Assembly (NCBI GenBank): GCA_916720425.1
Contig: CAKARD010000008.1
Coordinates: 1-24,031 of the forward strand
Origin: an uncultured Kingella sp.
Lineage (GTDB): Bacteria > Pseudomonadota > Gammaproteobacteria > Burkholderiales > Neisseriaceae
Direction of reading: 5' to 3'
Length of the DNA stretch: 24,031 nt
Below are positions 15,452 to 22,675 of the stretch, in pieces. The notes under the pieces were generated by a model. It saw only the letters and a program-made list of their open reading frames with translations, did no database searches and had not been told where the DNA came from. Each line of letters opens with the position of its first letter. Within the stretch, counting starts at the first letter, position 1. Both the position numbers and the translations under genes were made by a program.

Positions 15452-16117
15452 ATGGATTTTGCCAAAGCCCGTTTTAATATGGTGGAACAACAAATCCGCC
15501 CTTGGAATGTATTAGATTTTGATTTGCTAGATGTGCTAGATGCAATCCCACGTGAAATTTTTGTAACGCCAGAACAACAAGGTTATGCATATGCCGATAT
15601 GGCATTACCTTTGCAAAACGGTGGTTTTATGCTGGAACCTAAAGTTGTGGCACGTATGGTTCAAGGTCTATCTTTGAAAAAAAGCGATCGTGTTTTAGAA
15701 ATTGGCACAGGTTCGGGCTATGCTACAGCGGTATTAGCCAAATTAGCAGGAGAAGTCATCACCTGTGATATAGATAATGACCAATTATTGACTGCTAAAT
15801 CCGCGTTAAGTAGCCTGCATATTGAGAATGTACAATATGAAAATCAAGATGGTTTGTCCCATGCAGCACCATTAGGTGAATTTAATGCAATTTATGTAGG
15901 CGGTAGTGTAGAGTCTATTCCAGAAGCACTAAAAAAACAGTTAACCGAAGGCGGGCGTATGGTGGTAGTAGCGGGCAGTGAACCAGTGCAACGGTGCATA
16001 TTAATAACACGTCAACAGGATGAATTTACTCAAATCACATTGTTTGATACTCTGATTGCTCCTTTAGAAGGAGCGCGCCCTAAATGGTATAAAGCCACAG
16101 GTAAGTTTACGTTTTAA
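15452..16117 (+). CDS. PIMT-like SAM-dependent methyltransferase with an atypical active site
   Basis: A 221-residue protein of the protein-L-isoaspartate methyltransferase fold. The N-terminal MDFAKARFNMVEQQIRPWNV is typical of a betaproteobacterial subgroup. The SAM-binding motif I is VLEIGTGSGYATAVLAKLAG, and CDIDNDQL supplies the ribose-binding acidic residue. In true PIMTs, LPIGQGQTIS precedes the SAM domain and provides the substrate-binding Ser/Thr. Here the matching stretch is LPLQNGGFMLEP, so this element is lost, and the post-II segment reads IYVGGSVE where canonical enzymes have VTAAPP. It therefore probably methylates something else or nothing. TATAAT at 15407-15412 lies 40 nt before the start without a good -35. 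It follows xerD by 51 nt. Confidence 0.85.
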   Translation: MDFAKARFNMVEQQIRPWNVLDFDLLDVLDAIPREIFVTPEQQGYAYADMALPLQNGGFMLEPKVVARMVQGLSLKKSDRVLEIGTGSGYATAVLAKLAGEVITCDIDNDQLLTAKSALSSLHIENVQYENQDGLSHAAPLGEFNAIYVGGSVESIPEALKKQLTEGGRMVVVAGSEPVQRCILITRQQDEFTQITLFDTLIAPLEGARPKWYKATGKFTF

Positions 16118-16196
16118 ATCTATCCCTCTTTGTCTATTAAAACCATAATCAAGCGCGTAAAATATACGCCATTTTAATTTTATTATTGAGATAACC

Positions 16197-17714
16197 ATGA
16201 GCCAAACAACGTCCCATGAAATGCAGGATGACAATCAATTAGATGAAAACCAAATCATTGCTTTACGCCGTGAAAAACTAAATGCCATTCGTCAACAAGG
16301 TGTTGCTTTTCCCAATGATTTTCGCCGTGATTCTTTTGCACAAGATTTGCATGCACAATACGACGCATTAAATAAAGAAGCTTTGGATCCGCAAAATATC
16401 CCCGTTAAAGTAGCAGGGCGTATGATGTTAAAACGTGGTATGGGTAAAGCTTCTTTTGCTACTGTTGCTGATATGACAGGACAAATCCAGTTGTATATTA
16501 ATAATCAAGGTGTGGGTGAAGAAGCACATGAATCATTCAAACATTGGGATTTAGGGGATATTATCGGTGCAGAAGGAACATTGTTTAAAACCAATCATGG
16601 TGAATTAACTGTGCGCGTGTCGCAGTTACACTTATTGAGTAAATCTTTACGCCCCTTGCCCGATAAACATAAAGGCTTATCCGATCAAGAAACCAAATAC
16701 CGCCAACGCTATGTGGATTTAATTGCTAATGAAGAGAGTCGTGATACGTTTATCAAACGCAGCCAAATTGTACAAGCCATACGCAACTATATGGTCAATG
16801 AACGTTATTTAGAAGTGGAAACACCCATGATGCACCCTATTCCTGGTGGTGCCACCGCCAAGCCATTTGTGACTCATCACAATGCTTTGGATATACCACT
16901 TTATTTGCGTATTGCGCCTGAATTGTATCTCAAGCGTTTGGTAGTAGGGGGATTGGAACGTGTATTTGAAATTAACCGTAACTTTCGCAATGAAGGCATG
17001 TCAGTACGTCATAACCCAGAATTTACCATGATGGAGTTTTACGAAGCCTTTTGTGATTATGAACGTATGATGCAAATGACAGAAGGCGTGATTCGTGCCG
17101 CCTCCCACGCTGTGAATGGTACAGGTAAAATTGAGTATAACGGTAAAGAAGTGGATTTAGACAGCCCATTTGAACGCCTAACTATTATTGAAGCCATTAA
17201 AAAATTTAATCCCCATTACACCGATGCACAACTTAATGATGAAGCATGGCTCAAACAGGAAATTGTGAAACATGGTGAAAGTTTGCCCCACGCCAGTGGT
17301 TTAGGTAGTTTACAACTAGTATTATTTGAAGGTTGTGCCGAAAGTAAATTGTGGAATCCTACTTTCATTATTGATTATCCTGTGGAAGTATCGCCCTTGG
17401 CACGTGAATCTGACAGCCAAAAAGGTATTACTGAGCGTTTCGAATTGTTTGTCGTGGGACGTGAATTGGCCAATGGTTATTCTGAGTTAAACGATCCTGA
17501 AGATCAAGCTAATCGTTTTAAAGCACAAGTAGCGCAAAAAGATGCAGGGGATGATGAAGCCATGCACTTTGATGCAGATTATATTCGAGCGATGGAATAT
17601 GGTTTGCCGCCCACAGGGGGCTGTGGTATTGGTATAGATCGTTTAGTCATGTTGCTAACAGATGCGCAAACCATACGCGATGTTGTGCTATTTCCACAAA
17701 TGCGCCCAGAATAA
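16197..17714 (+). CDS. lysS: Lysyl-tRNA synthetase, class II
   Basis: A 505-residue class IIb aminoacyl-tRNA synthetase. An N-terminal OB-fold anticodon-binding domain (~60-160, VKVAGRMMLKRGMGKASFAT) is followed by the catalytic core with motif 1 in VETPMMHPIPGGATAKPF, motif 2 FRNEGMSVRHNPEFTMMEFY and motif 3 GCGIGIDRLVMLL. ELANGYSELNDPEDQ is specific to LysRS. It charges tRNA-Lys in the cytoplasm. Length is normal. The upstream gap of 79 nt has a short inverted repeat GCGTA-AAATA-TACGC followed by T-rich DNA, possibly a weak terminator for the previous gene. Downstream a 119-nt gap without recognisable signals precedes ibaG. Confidence 0.97.
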   Translation: MSQTTSHEMQDDNQLDENQIIALRREKLNAIRQQGVAFPNDFRRDSFAQDLHAQYDALNKEALDPQNIPVKVAGRMMLKRGMGKASFATVADMTGQIQLYINNQGVGEEAHESFKHWDLGDIIGAEGTLFKTNHGELTVRVSQLHLLSKSLRPLPDKHKGLSDQETKYRQRYVDLIANEESRDTFIKRSQIVQAIRNYMVNERYLEVETPMMHPIPGGATAKPFVTHHNALDIPLYLRIAPELYLKRLVVGGLERVFEINRNFRNEGMSVRHNPEFTMMEFYEAFCDYERMMQMTEGVIRAASHAVNGTGKIEYNGKEVDLDSPFERLTIIEAIKKFNPHYTDAQLNDEAWLKQEIVKHGESLPHASGLGSLQLVLFEGCAESKLWNPTFIIDYPVEVSPLARESDSQKGITERFELFVVGRELANGYSELNDPEDQANRFKAQVAQKDAGDDEAMHFDADYIRAMEYGLPPTGGCGIGIDRLVMLLTDAQTIRDVVLFPQMRPE

Positions 17715-17833
17715 ATAGTGTGCTGGTGTATTGATTATATTAATATTTTATGTGGACATATTCGGGGCTTTGCCGTGCATCCTCACATCACGTCAATATG
17801 GCTCATTGATGTTAAACAAATAGGAACTTAACC

Positions 17834-18082
17834 ATGTTGTACCCAGAACAAGTCAAAGAATTAATCGCAGGCGTTACTCCTTGCGAACATATAGAAGTAG
17901 AAGGTGATGGTCATCATTTTTTTGCCAAAATTGTATCCTCTTCATTTGAAGGTAAGGCACGCTTGGCACGCCATCGTTTGATTAAAGATGGTTTAGCGGC
18001 GCAGTTGGCAAGCAATGAATTACACGCTTTATCCATTAGTGTTGCTGCTACACCTGCTGAATGGGCAGCCAAACAAGCATAA
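17834..18082 (+). CDS. ibaG: BolA-family protein IbaG
   Basis: An 82-residue BolA-fold protein. CEHIEVEGDGHHFFAKIV is the core strand-loop; the His in GHHF and the Cys at the PCEH position fit residues used with monothiol glutaredoxins to bind [2Fe-2S] clusters. FEGKARLARHRLI is the family helix-turn-helix-like part, and the C-terminal LHALSISVAATPAEWA is the IbaG (YrbA) type and not BolA itself. Probable role: iron-sulfur cluster handling or sensing, from family knowledge. AGGAA lies before the ATG. coaD begins 31 nt after its stop on the same strand. Confidence 0.88.
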   Translation: MLYPEQVKELIAGVTPCEHIEVEGDGHHFFAKIVSSSFEGKARLARHRLIKDGLAAQLASNELHALSISVAATPAEWAAKQA

Positions 18083-18113
18083 TGAATAAAAAAATATTTC
18101 AGAGAATACCTAC

Positions 18114-18641
18114 ATGAACCATTCTGTGCGTCGTGCAGTCTATGCAGGCAGTTTTGATCCGCCCACCAATGGACATTTATGGATGATAGCCCAAGCAGCT
18201 TGTTTATTTGACGAATTGATTGTTGCTATTGGGGTTAATCCAGAAAAAAAAAGCAGTTATACCGTTGCAGAGCGTCGCGCGTTTTTACAACATATTGTTG
18301 CACCTTATACTAATGTACATATCGCTTCATTTGAGTACGAATTTTTAGTTAATTATGCTCATGATGTGGGCGCAGGCTTTATTGTACGTGGTATTCGTTC
18401 GGGTAGTGATTATGAATATGAACGCGCCATACGCTATATTAATGCTGATTTACAACCTGCCATTCAAACGGTATTTTTAATGCCACCAAGAGAAATTGCT
18501 GAAATTTCTTCTACCATGGTGAAAGGTTTAGTTGGCCCTAAAGGCTGGCGTGAGATTGTACAGCGGTATGTGCCAGAACCCGTCTATAAAAAGATGTTGG
18601 CAGATAACATACATCATGACAGTTCGTGTAAAATTTGCTAG
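18114..18641 (+). CDS. coaD: Phosphopantetheine adenylyltransferase
   Basis: A 175-residue nucleotidyltransferase that converts 4'-phosphopantetheine and ATP to dephospho-CoA, the penultimate step of CoA synthesis. The ATP motif is AVYAGSFDPPTNGHLWMIAQ with the (T/H)xGH signature, and the second motif is AEISSTMVKGL. VRGIRSGSDYEYERAIRYIN is diagnostic. The tail of about ten residues after YKKMLAD is slightly longer than usual and ends with two Cys. A promoter candidate for yggX lies inside its 3' end (18616-18644). Confidence 0.95.
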   Translation: MNHSVRRAVYAGSFDPPTNGHLWMIAQAACLFDELIVAIGVNPEKKSSYTVAERRAFLQHIVAPYTNVHIASFEYEFLVNYAHDVGAGFIVRGIRSGSDYEYERAIRYINADLQPAIQTVFLMPPREIAEISSTMVKGLVGPKGWREIVQRYVPEPVYKKMLADNIHHDSSCKIC

Positions 18642-18644
18642 TAT
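18616..18644 (+). promoter_or_regulatory. Candidate promoter for yggX inside the coaD 3' end
   Basis: ATGACA at 18616-18621, a 17-nt spacer and TAGTAT at 18639-18644. It ends 22 nt before the yggX ATG. Matches are 5/6 and 4/6 to the sigma70 consensus with ideal spacing. Confidence 0.45.
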
Positions 18645-18666
18645 CCCATTTTTTAAGGAGAGTATT

Positions 18667-18942
18667 ATGACTCGCATGGTACATTGTGTAAAACTTGGCA
18701 AAGAAGCAGAAGGTATGAAATTTGCCCCATTACCCAATGCCCTAGGCAAACGTATTTTTGAGAACATATCTCAAGAAGCGTGGAACATGTGGACACGCCA
18801 CCAAACTATGCTAATTAACGAAAACCGCTTAAGTTTAGCTGATCCACGTGCGCGTGAGTATTTAGCGCAGCAAATGGAAAATTACTTTTTTGGTGACGGT
18901 GCAGATGTTGTGCAAGGTTATGTTCCTCAAGAATCTAAATGA
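18667..18942 (+). CDS. yggX: YggX, probable Fe(2+)-trafficking / oxidative-damage protection protein
   Basis: A 91-residue YggX-family protein: MVHCVKLGKEAEGMKFAPLP, then GKRIFENISQEAWNMWTRHQ and LINENRLSLADPRAREYLAQ, ending FFGDG-DVVQGYVP. The single conserved Cys near the N-terminus is present. YggX protects Fe-S clusters from oxidative damage and supports iron availability (family knowledge). The frame is open further upstream to 18532 inside coaD, but AAGGAG at 18655-18660 lies 6 nt before the ATG at 18667 and homologues begin with MTRMVHC, so this is the start. A separate promoter candidate lies inside coaD. Confidence 0.95.
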   Translation: MTRMVHCVKLGKEAEGMKFAPLPNALGKRIFENISQEAWNMWTRHQTMLINENRLSLADPRAREYLAQQMENYFFGDGADVVQGYVPQESK

Positions 18943-19072
18943 TCTGAAAATTTTTGCAAAAATTCAAGCAAAAATAAGCAAAAACATTTAAAATCACCAG
19001 CAGTTTGATTTTAGATTAAATACTCTAAATTTTATTAAACCGCCATTAGGCAATATTTATAAGGACAATTCA

Positions 19073-19309
19073 ATGTCAGTTGAACAACAAGTAAAAGACA
19101 TCGTTGCAGAACAATTAGGTGTGAGTGTTGACGAAGTAAAAAATGAGTCTTCTTTTCAAGATGATTTAGGTGCAGATTCTTTGGATACTGTGGAATTGGT
19201 GATGGCTTTGGAAGAAGCCTTTGGTTTTGAAATTCCTGATGAAGATGCAGAAAAAATTACTACAGTGCAAGCTGCAATTGATTATGTGAATGCTCACCAA
19301 AAAGCATAA
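19073..19309 (+). CDS. acpP: Acyl carrier protein
   Basis: A 78-residue, highly acidic four-helix protein. Ser36 in GADSLDTVELVMALEE is the phosphopantetheine attachment site, loaded by AcpS from CoA. The C-terminal FGFEIPDEDAEKITTVQAAI is canonical. It carries growing acyl chains in type II fatty-acid synthesis. AAGGA lies 7 nt before the start. The 130-nt leader after yggX is A-rich and contains a 16-nt palindrome AATTTTTGCAAAAATT (18949-18964) and three GCAAAAA repeats. Expression before fabF is probably differential because of the hairpin between them. coaD, four genes upstream, supplies part of its cofactor route. Confidence 0.97.
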   Translation: MSVEQQVKDIVAEQLGVSVDEVKNESSFQDDLGADSLDTVELVMALEEAFGFEIPDEDAEKITTVQAAIDYVNAHQKA

Positions 19310-19326
19310 TATTTTCAGTTGACGCA

Positions 19327-19351
19327 AAACGGCCCCTATTAGGGGCTGTTT
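19327..19351 (+). terminator. Hairpin between acpP and fabF (attenuator-like)
   Basis: Ten base pairs join 19327-19336 and 19342-19351 around a 5-nt loop, including one G-U pair, with a GGCCCC core. A single short T-run inside the stem end means termination is likely partial, letting some transcripts continue into fabF 33 nt downstream while acpP mRNA is enriched and stabilised. Confidence 0.6.
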
Positions 19352-19383
19352 GACCATCTAATTATGTGTTTTGAAAGAATACT

Positions 19384-20631
19384 ATGAAGCAAAGACGAGT
19401 CGTCATTACAGGTTTAGGACAAATTTCGCCTGTGGGCAATGATGTAGAGAGCGCATGGCAAAATTTATTGGCAGGTAAAAGTGGTATAAGCACAATCAGT
19501 AAATTTGATGCTAGTGATGTTACCTGTCAAATTGCAGGTGAAGTTAAAGATTTTGATATTACGCAATATCTTTCTCCCAAAGAAGCGCGACGCATGGATA
19601 GTTTCATTCATTTTGGTATTGCAGGCGCGTTACAAGCAATCGCTGATGCAAAATTGGATGAATTTGATATGCTTAATAAAGACCGCGTAGGCGTGAATAT
19701 TGGTTCAGGTATAGGTGGTTTACCTTTAATTGAAGAAACGGCCACAGCTATGTTGGCAGGTGGTGCACGCAAGATTAGTCCATTTTTTATTCCGGGTAGC
19801 TTAATTAATCTAATTGCAGGGCATATTACTATTTTAAAAGGTTATCGTGGGCATAATTATGGGATTGTTTCTGCTTGTGCATCGGGTACACATGCGATTG
19901 GTGAATCTGCTCGTTTGATTCAATATGGTGATGTCGATGTCATGATTGCAGGAGGTGCAGAAAGTGCAGTATGTAAATTAGGTGTGGGTGGGTTTTCTGC
20001 CATGAAGGCACTATCTACACGTAATGATGCTCCTGAATTGGCCTCTCGCCCGTGGGATAAAGACCGTGATGGTTTTGTGATGGGTGAAGGTGCGGGTGTG
20101 TTGGTATTGGAAGAGTTGGAACATGCTAAGCAACGTGGCGCACGTATTTATGCGGAATTGATAGGCTATGGAGCCAGCTCTGATGCGTATCATATTACTG
20201 CACCGAACCAAGATGGGCCTGCATTAGCGTTATCTCGTGCCATTGCCAACAGTGGTTTGCCAGCGAATAGTATAGATTATGTTAATGCTCACGGCACATC
20301 TACGCCATTGGGAGATGCTAATGAAACTCGCGCCATGAAATCGGTATTTGGTGAACATGCGTATAAATTAGCCATCAGCTCTACCAAATCCATGACAGGG
20401 CATTTGCTTGGTGCTGCAGGTGGGGTGGAAGCCATATATAGTATTTTGGCAATACGTGATCAAATTGCACCCCCAACCATTAATCTAGTTAACCAAGATA
20501 TCGAATCTGGTTGTGATTTAGATTATTGTGCTAATACGGCACGCAAAATGTCTATTGAAGTGGTGGCCTCTAATTCATTTGGTTTTGGTGGTACAAATGG
20601 TTCGTTACTATTTAAACGCTTTGATTCTTGA
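19384..20631 (+). CDS. fabF: 3-oxoacyl-[acyl-carrier-protein] synthase II
   Basis: A 415-residue KAS II that elongates acyl-ACP by condensation with malonyl-ACP. The nucleophile is Cys165 in VSACASGTHAIG. The two catalytic histidines are in NAHGTSTPLGD and SMTGHLLGAAG. NSFGFGGTNGSL closes the active site. RRVVITGLGQISPVGNDVES at the start and RPWDKDRDGFVMGEGAG match FabF, not FabB. It follows acpP in the usual fatty-acid gene order; no fabD/fabG precede acpP here, where yggX lies instead. It converges with bioH; a small hairpin lies between. Confidence 0.96.
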   Translation: MKQRRVVITGLGQISPVGNDVESAWQNLLAGKSGISTISKFDASDVTCQIAGEVKDFDITQYLSPKEARRMDSFIHFGIAGALQAIADAKLDEFDMLNKDRVGVNIGSGIGGLPLIEETATAMLAGGARKISPFFIPGSLINLIAGHITILKGYRGHNYGIVSACASGTHAIGESARLIQYGDVDVMIAGGAESAVCKLGVGGFSAMKALSTRNDAPELASRPWDKDRDGFVMGEGAGVLVLEELEHAKQRGARIYAELIGYGASSDAYHITAPNQDGPALALSRAIANSGLPANSIDYVNAHGTSTPLGDANETRAMKSVFGEHAYKLAISSTKSMTGHLLGAAGGVEAIYSILAIRDQIAPPTINLVNQDIESGCDLDYCANTARKMSIEVVASNSFGFGGTNGSLLFKRFDS

Positions 20632-20643
20632 ATAAAACATAAA

Positions 20644-20664
20644 CGCGTATTAATTCAGTACGCG
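20644..20664. terminator. Small hairpin between convergent fabF and bioH
   Basis: CGCGTA (20644-20649) and TACGCG (20659-20664) form a perfect 6-bp stem with a 9-nt loop, 12 nt after fabF and 10 nt before the bioH stop. T-rich DNA follows on the plus strand but with no clean U-tract, so activity is uncertain. Confidence 0.4.
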
Positions 20665-20674
20665 CTTATTAAGT

Positions 20675-21409
20675 TTATTGATGTTGAGAGATAAAGACAC
20701 ACAAATTATTTGAGACTTTATCGACATGGCTTAAAAATGGCGTATGTGCGGCTTTGTCTATACATTGAAAAGTAGCATGAGGTAGATGTTGCGCCAAATA
20801 TTCACCCATACGTGGTGGCGTGATGGCATCCTTATTGCCATATATCAAAAGTGTTGGGCAGTGAATGTCTGCTAAATGCGGACGCATGTCCGCCTGTGCT
20901 ATGACACTGAGTGCTTGACGCATGCCTTGTGGTGTACCATGTTTAATTGCATCTGGCAATACGGCGGACAAAATCTCATTGGCAAGCGTGCTGTGTAACA
21001 GTTGCATTTGCAAAAATTGTGCCATATATTTAGGATAATCTTGTTCAAATAAATGCAACATTTTGTCCAGCATACGGTTATTTAATCCCTCTGGATAGTC
21101 CTCTGTCGCATAGAGTTTGGCGAAAGTAGCACATAGAATCAGACCGCGTACTTTGTTAGGGTAACGCCAAGCGATATCTTGTGCAACCAACCCACCCAAA
21201 GACCAGCCAAAAACAAAAGCATTATCAGGAAGCATAGGCGCAATTTCATCACTAAGTGTTGTTAAATTAAAGGTTTCTTGTGCCAAGCGATCGCCGTGTC
21301 CAGGTAAATTGGGTGTAATAATTTGCCAATCATTGGGCAAATGATGGCGTAATCTATCGAAAATATGGGCATTGCTTGCCCAACCATGAATCAAACACAA
21401 AGTGATCAT
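20675..21409 (-). CDS. bioH: Pimeloyl-[acyl-carrier-protein] methyl ester esterase
   Basis: A 244-residue α/β-hydrolase that releases pimeloyl-ACP from its methyl ester, gating biotin synthesis. It starts MITLCLIHGWASNAHIFDRL (oxyanion HGW), then PNLPGHGDR, nucleophile Ser70 in GWSLGG, Asp194 in YGNKDAITP and His222 in AAHTPFLSH. The frame is open upstream to 21571, but two adjacent ATGs lie at 21412 and 21409. AAGGAG (plus-strand 21416-21421) is 3 nt from the first and 6 nt from the second, so 21409 is preferred. Length fits BioH. It starts divergently from comF with one base between start codons, as bioH and gntX/comF do in E. coli. Confidence 0.88.
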   Translation of the reverse strand: MITLCLIHGWASNAHIFDRLRHHLPNDWQIITPNLPGHGDRLAQETFNLTTLSDEIAPMLPDNAFVFGWSLGGLVAQDIAWRYPNKVRGLILCATFAKLYATEDYPEGLNNRMLDKMLHLFEQDYPKYMAQFLQMQLLHSTLANEILSAVLPDAIKHGTPQGMRQALSVIAQADMRPHLADIHCPTLLIYGNKDAITPPRMGEYLAQHLPHATFQCIDKAAHTPFLSHVDKVSNNLCVFISQHQ

Positions 21410-21410
21410 C

Positions 21411-22082
21411 ATGTTCTCCTTATTTACAAAACAATGTTTATTATGCCATGTATCAAGCAAAATGCCACTTTGCTTATCCTGCCAAGAAGATTTGCGTAGC
21501 TTGTATTTAGATAAAAACAGTATTTGCCCACATTGCGCCCAATTTAGCAAAGCAGGGGAAATCTGTGCCAAATGTCGCCTATATCCACCATTATTGACAC
21601 GAATCTGGGCTTGTGCGCATTATACCGCTCCGCTCAAGCAAATTTTACACGCATGGAAATATGGACAAAAAGTTGAATTGGGTATGATATTGTGCGAAGT
21701 CTTATGTCAAAACCCGCCACCATGGTTGGGAGAAATAGATAGTGTGCTGGCTATGCCCATGAGTAAAATGCGTCGTTTACAGCGTGGTTTTAACCAATGT
21801 GATGAATTAGCACACGCTTTGACAACATGTTACGATTTAACTATATTGCCGCATGATAGTGTATTACGGCAACATAAACCACCACAAAGCACGCTTGATG
21901 CAATGCAAAGAGAGCAAAATATCCGCGATGTTTTTCATATTCATCATAATGTTAAAAATCGTCAAATTATGATAATTGATGATGTGATGACGACAGGCGC
22001 AACATTAAATGAATTAGCACGAACCTTGCTTAAATCAGGAGCGAGCGCAGTTTATGCTTGTGTTGTATTACGTAATTTGTGA
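21411..22082 (+). CDS. comF: ComF/GntX family phosphoribosyltransferase-like protein
   Basis: A 223-residue protein. The N-terminal zinc-ribbon has paired cysteines in CLLCHVSSKMPLCLSC and ICPHCAQFSKAGEICAKC. The phosphoribosyltransferase part has LAMPMSKMRRLQRGFNQCDE, and the PRPP motif is IMIIDDVMTTGATLNE. ComF is required for natural transformation, in handling single-stranded DNA, in competent bacteria; the E. coli homologue is GntX. GTG at 21402 and ATG at 21411 are both possible; I chose ATG because GTG would overlap the bioH start codon. No clear ribosome binding site. Any promoter must lie within bioH. A terminator follows at 22100. Confidence 0.88.
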   Translation: MFSLFTKQCLLCHVSSKMPLCLSCQEDLRSLYLDKNSICPHCAQFSKAGEICAKCRLYPPLLTRIWACAHYTAPLKQILHAWKYGQKVELGMILCEVLCQNPPPWLGEIDSVLAMPMSKMRRLQRGFNQCDELAHALTTCYDLTILPHDSVLRQHKPPQSTLDAMQREQNIRDVFHIHHNVKNRQIMIIDDVMTTGATLNELARTLLKSGASAVYACVVLRNL

Positions 22083-22099
22083 AAATGAGGTTGACGAAT

Positions 22100-22144
22100 C
22101 GTTGCAAGGTCAGGCAAACTTTAGCTCTTGCAACGGCATTTTTT
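22100..22144 (+). terminator. Rho-independent terminator after comF
   Basis: A perfect 9-bp inverted repeat, CGTTGCAAG (22100-22108) and CTTGCAACG (22127-22135), with an 18-nt loop, followed closely by six T at 22139-22144. It lies 17 nt after the comF stop and 36 nt before the trmL start, so trmL probably has its own promoter. Confidence 0.65.
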
Positions 22145-22180
22145 ATCAAGATTTTTGTTTATCAATGTGATAGGAAAAAT

Positions 22181-22645
22181 ATGTTTGCTGTTGTACTCTA
22201 TCAACCCGAAATTCCACCCAACACAGGTAATATTATTCGCTTGTGTGCCAATACGGGTTGCGCGTTGCATTTAGTTAAACCTTTGGGTTTTCCGTTAGAC
22301 AGTAGCAAAATGAAACGTGCAGGGTTGGATTATCACGAATTTGCTGCTATACAAGTACATGAGAATTTCGCGGATTGTATGAAGGCTTTAGCGGGAAGGC
22401 GTGTTTTTGCTCTAACAACCAAAGGCAAAGTACGTCCAGACCAAGTGGTTTTTGCCCCTGATGATGTTTTTTTGTTTGGTGCGGAAACGCGAGGTTTACC
22501 TGCTGAAATATTGCATAATTTGCCCGATAACCAAAAAATTCGTTTCCCCATGATGCCCAATAATCGTAGCATGAATTTATCTAATACTGTGGCGATTACC
22601 GTGTTTGAAGCGTGGCGACAATTAGGTTATGTGGGCGGGGTATAA
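22181..22645 (+). CDS. trmL: tRNA (cytidine/uridine-34-2'-O)-methyltransferase TrmL
   Basis: A 154-residue SPOUT methyltransferase acting on the wobble base of leucyl tRNAs. It starts MFAVVLYQPEIPPNTGNIIR (motif 1), then LGFPLDSSKMKRAGLDYHEF, motif 2 FLFGAETRGLPAEI and motif 3 RSMNLSNTVAITVFEAWRQL, the trefoil-knot signature. The frame is open upstream to 22079, but homologues begin at MFAVVLY and AGGA lies 5 nt before the ATG at 22181. The upstream extension overlaps the terminator loop and is rejected. rlpA follows 30 nt later. Confidence 0.93.
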   Translation: MFAVVLYQPEIPPNTGNIIRLCANTGCALHLVKPLGFPLDSSKMKRAGLDYHEFAAIQVHENFADCMKALAGRRVFALTTKGKVRPDQVVFAPDDVFLFGAETRGLPAEILHNLPDNQKIRFPMMPNNRSMNLSNTVAITVFEAWRQLGYVGGV

Positions 22646-22675
22646 ACTTTTTTAACTCGAGAATAGGACATTGTT

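Noticed and set aside
17715..17833. Gap between lysS and ibaG as a riboswitch or small RNA
   Set aside because: No stable hairpin series, promoter or terminator could be recognised by eye.
18532..18666. Upstream extension of the yggX frame into coaD
   Set aside because: A strong AAGGAG sits just before the ATG at 18667 and homologues begin there.
18949..18995. Three GCAAAAA repeats as a possible CRISPR or iteron array
   Set aside because: Repeats are only 7 nt with spacers of a few bases; there is no spacer regularity or rep/cas gene.
21412..21571. Upstream extension of the bioH frame over comF
   Set aside because: The extension has no hydrolase features, covers comF coding sequence, and a good ribosome binding site marks the start at 21409.
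22079..22180. Upstream extension of trmL
   Set aside because: It runs through the comF terminator hairpin and lacks homology to the family; AGGA precedes the ATG at 22181.
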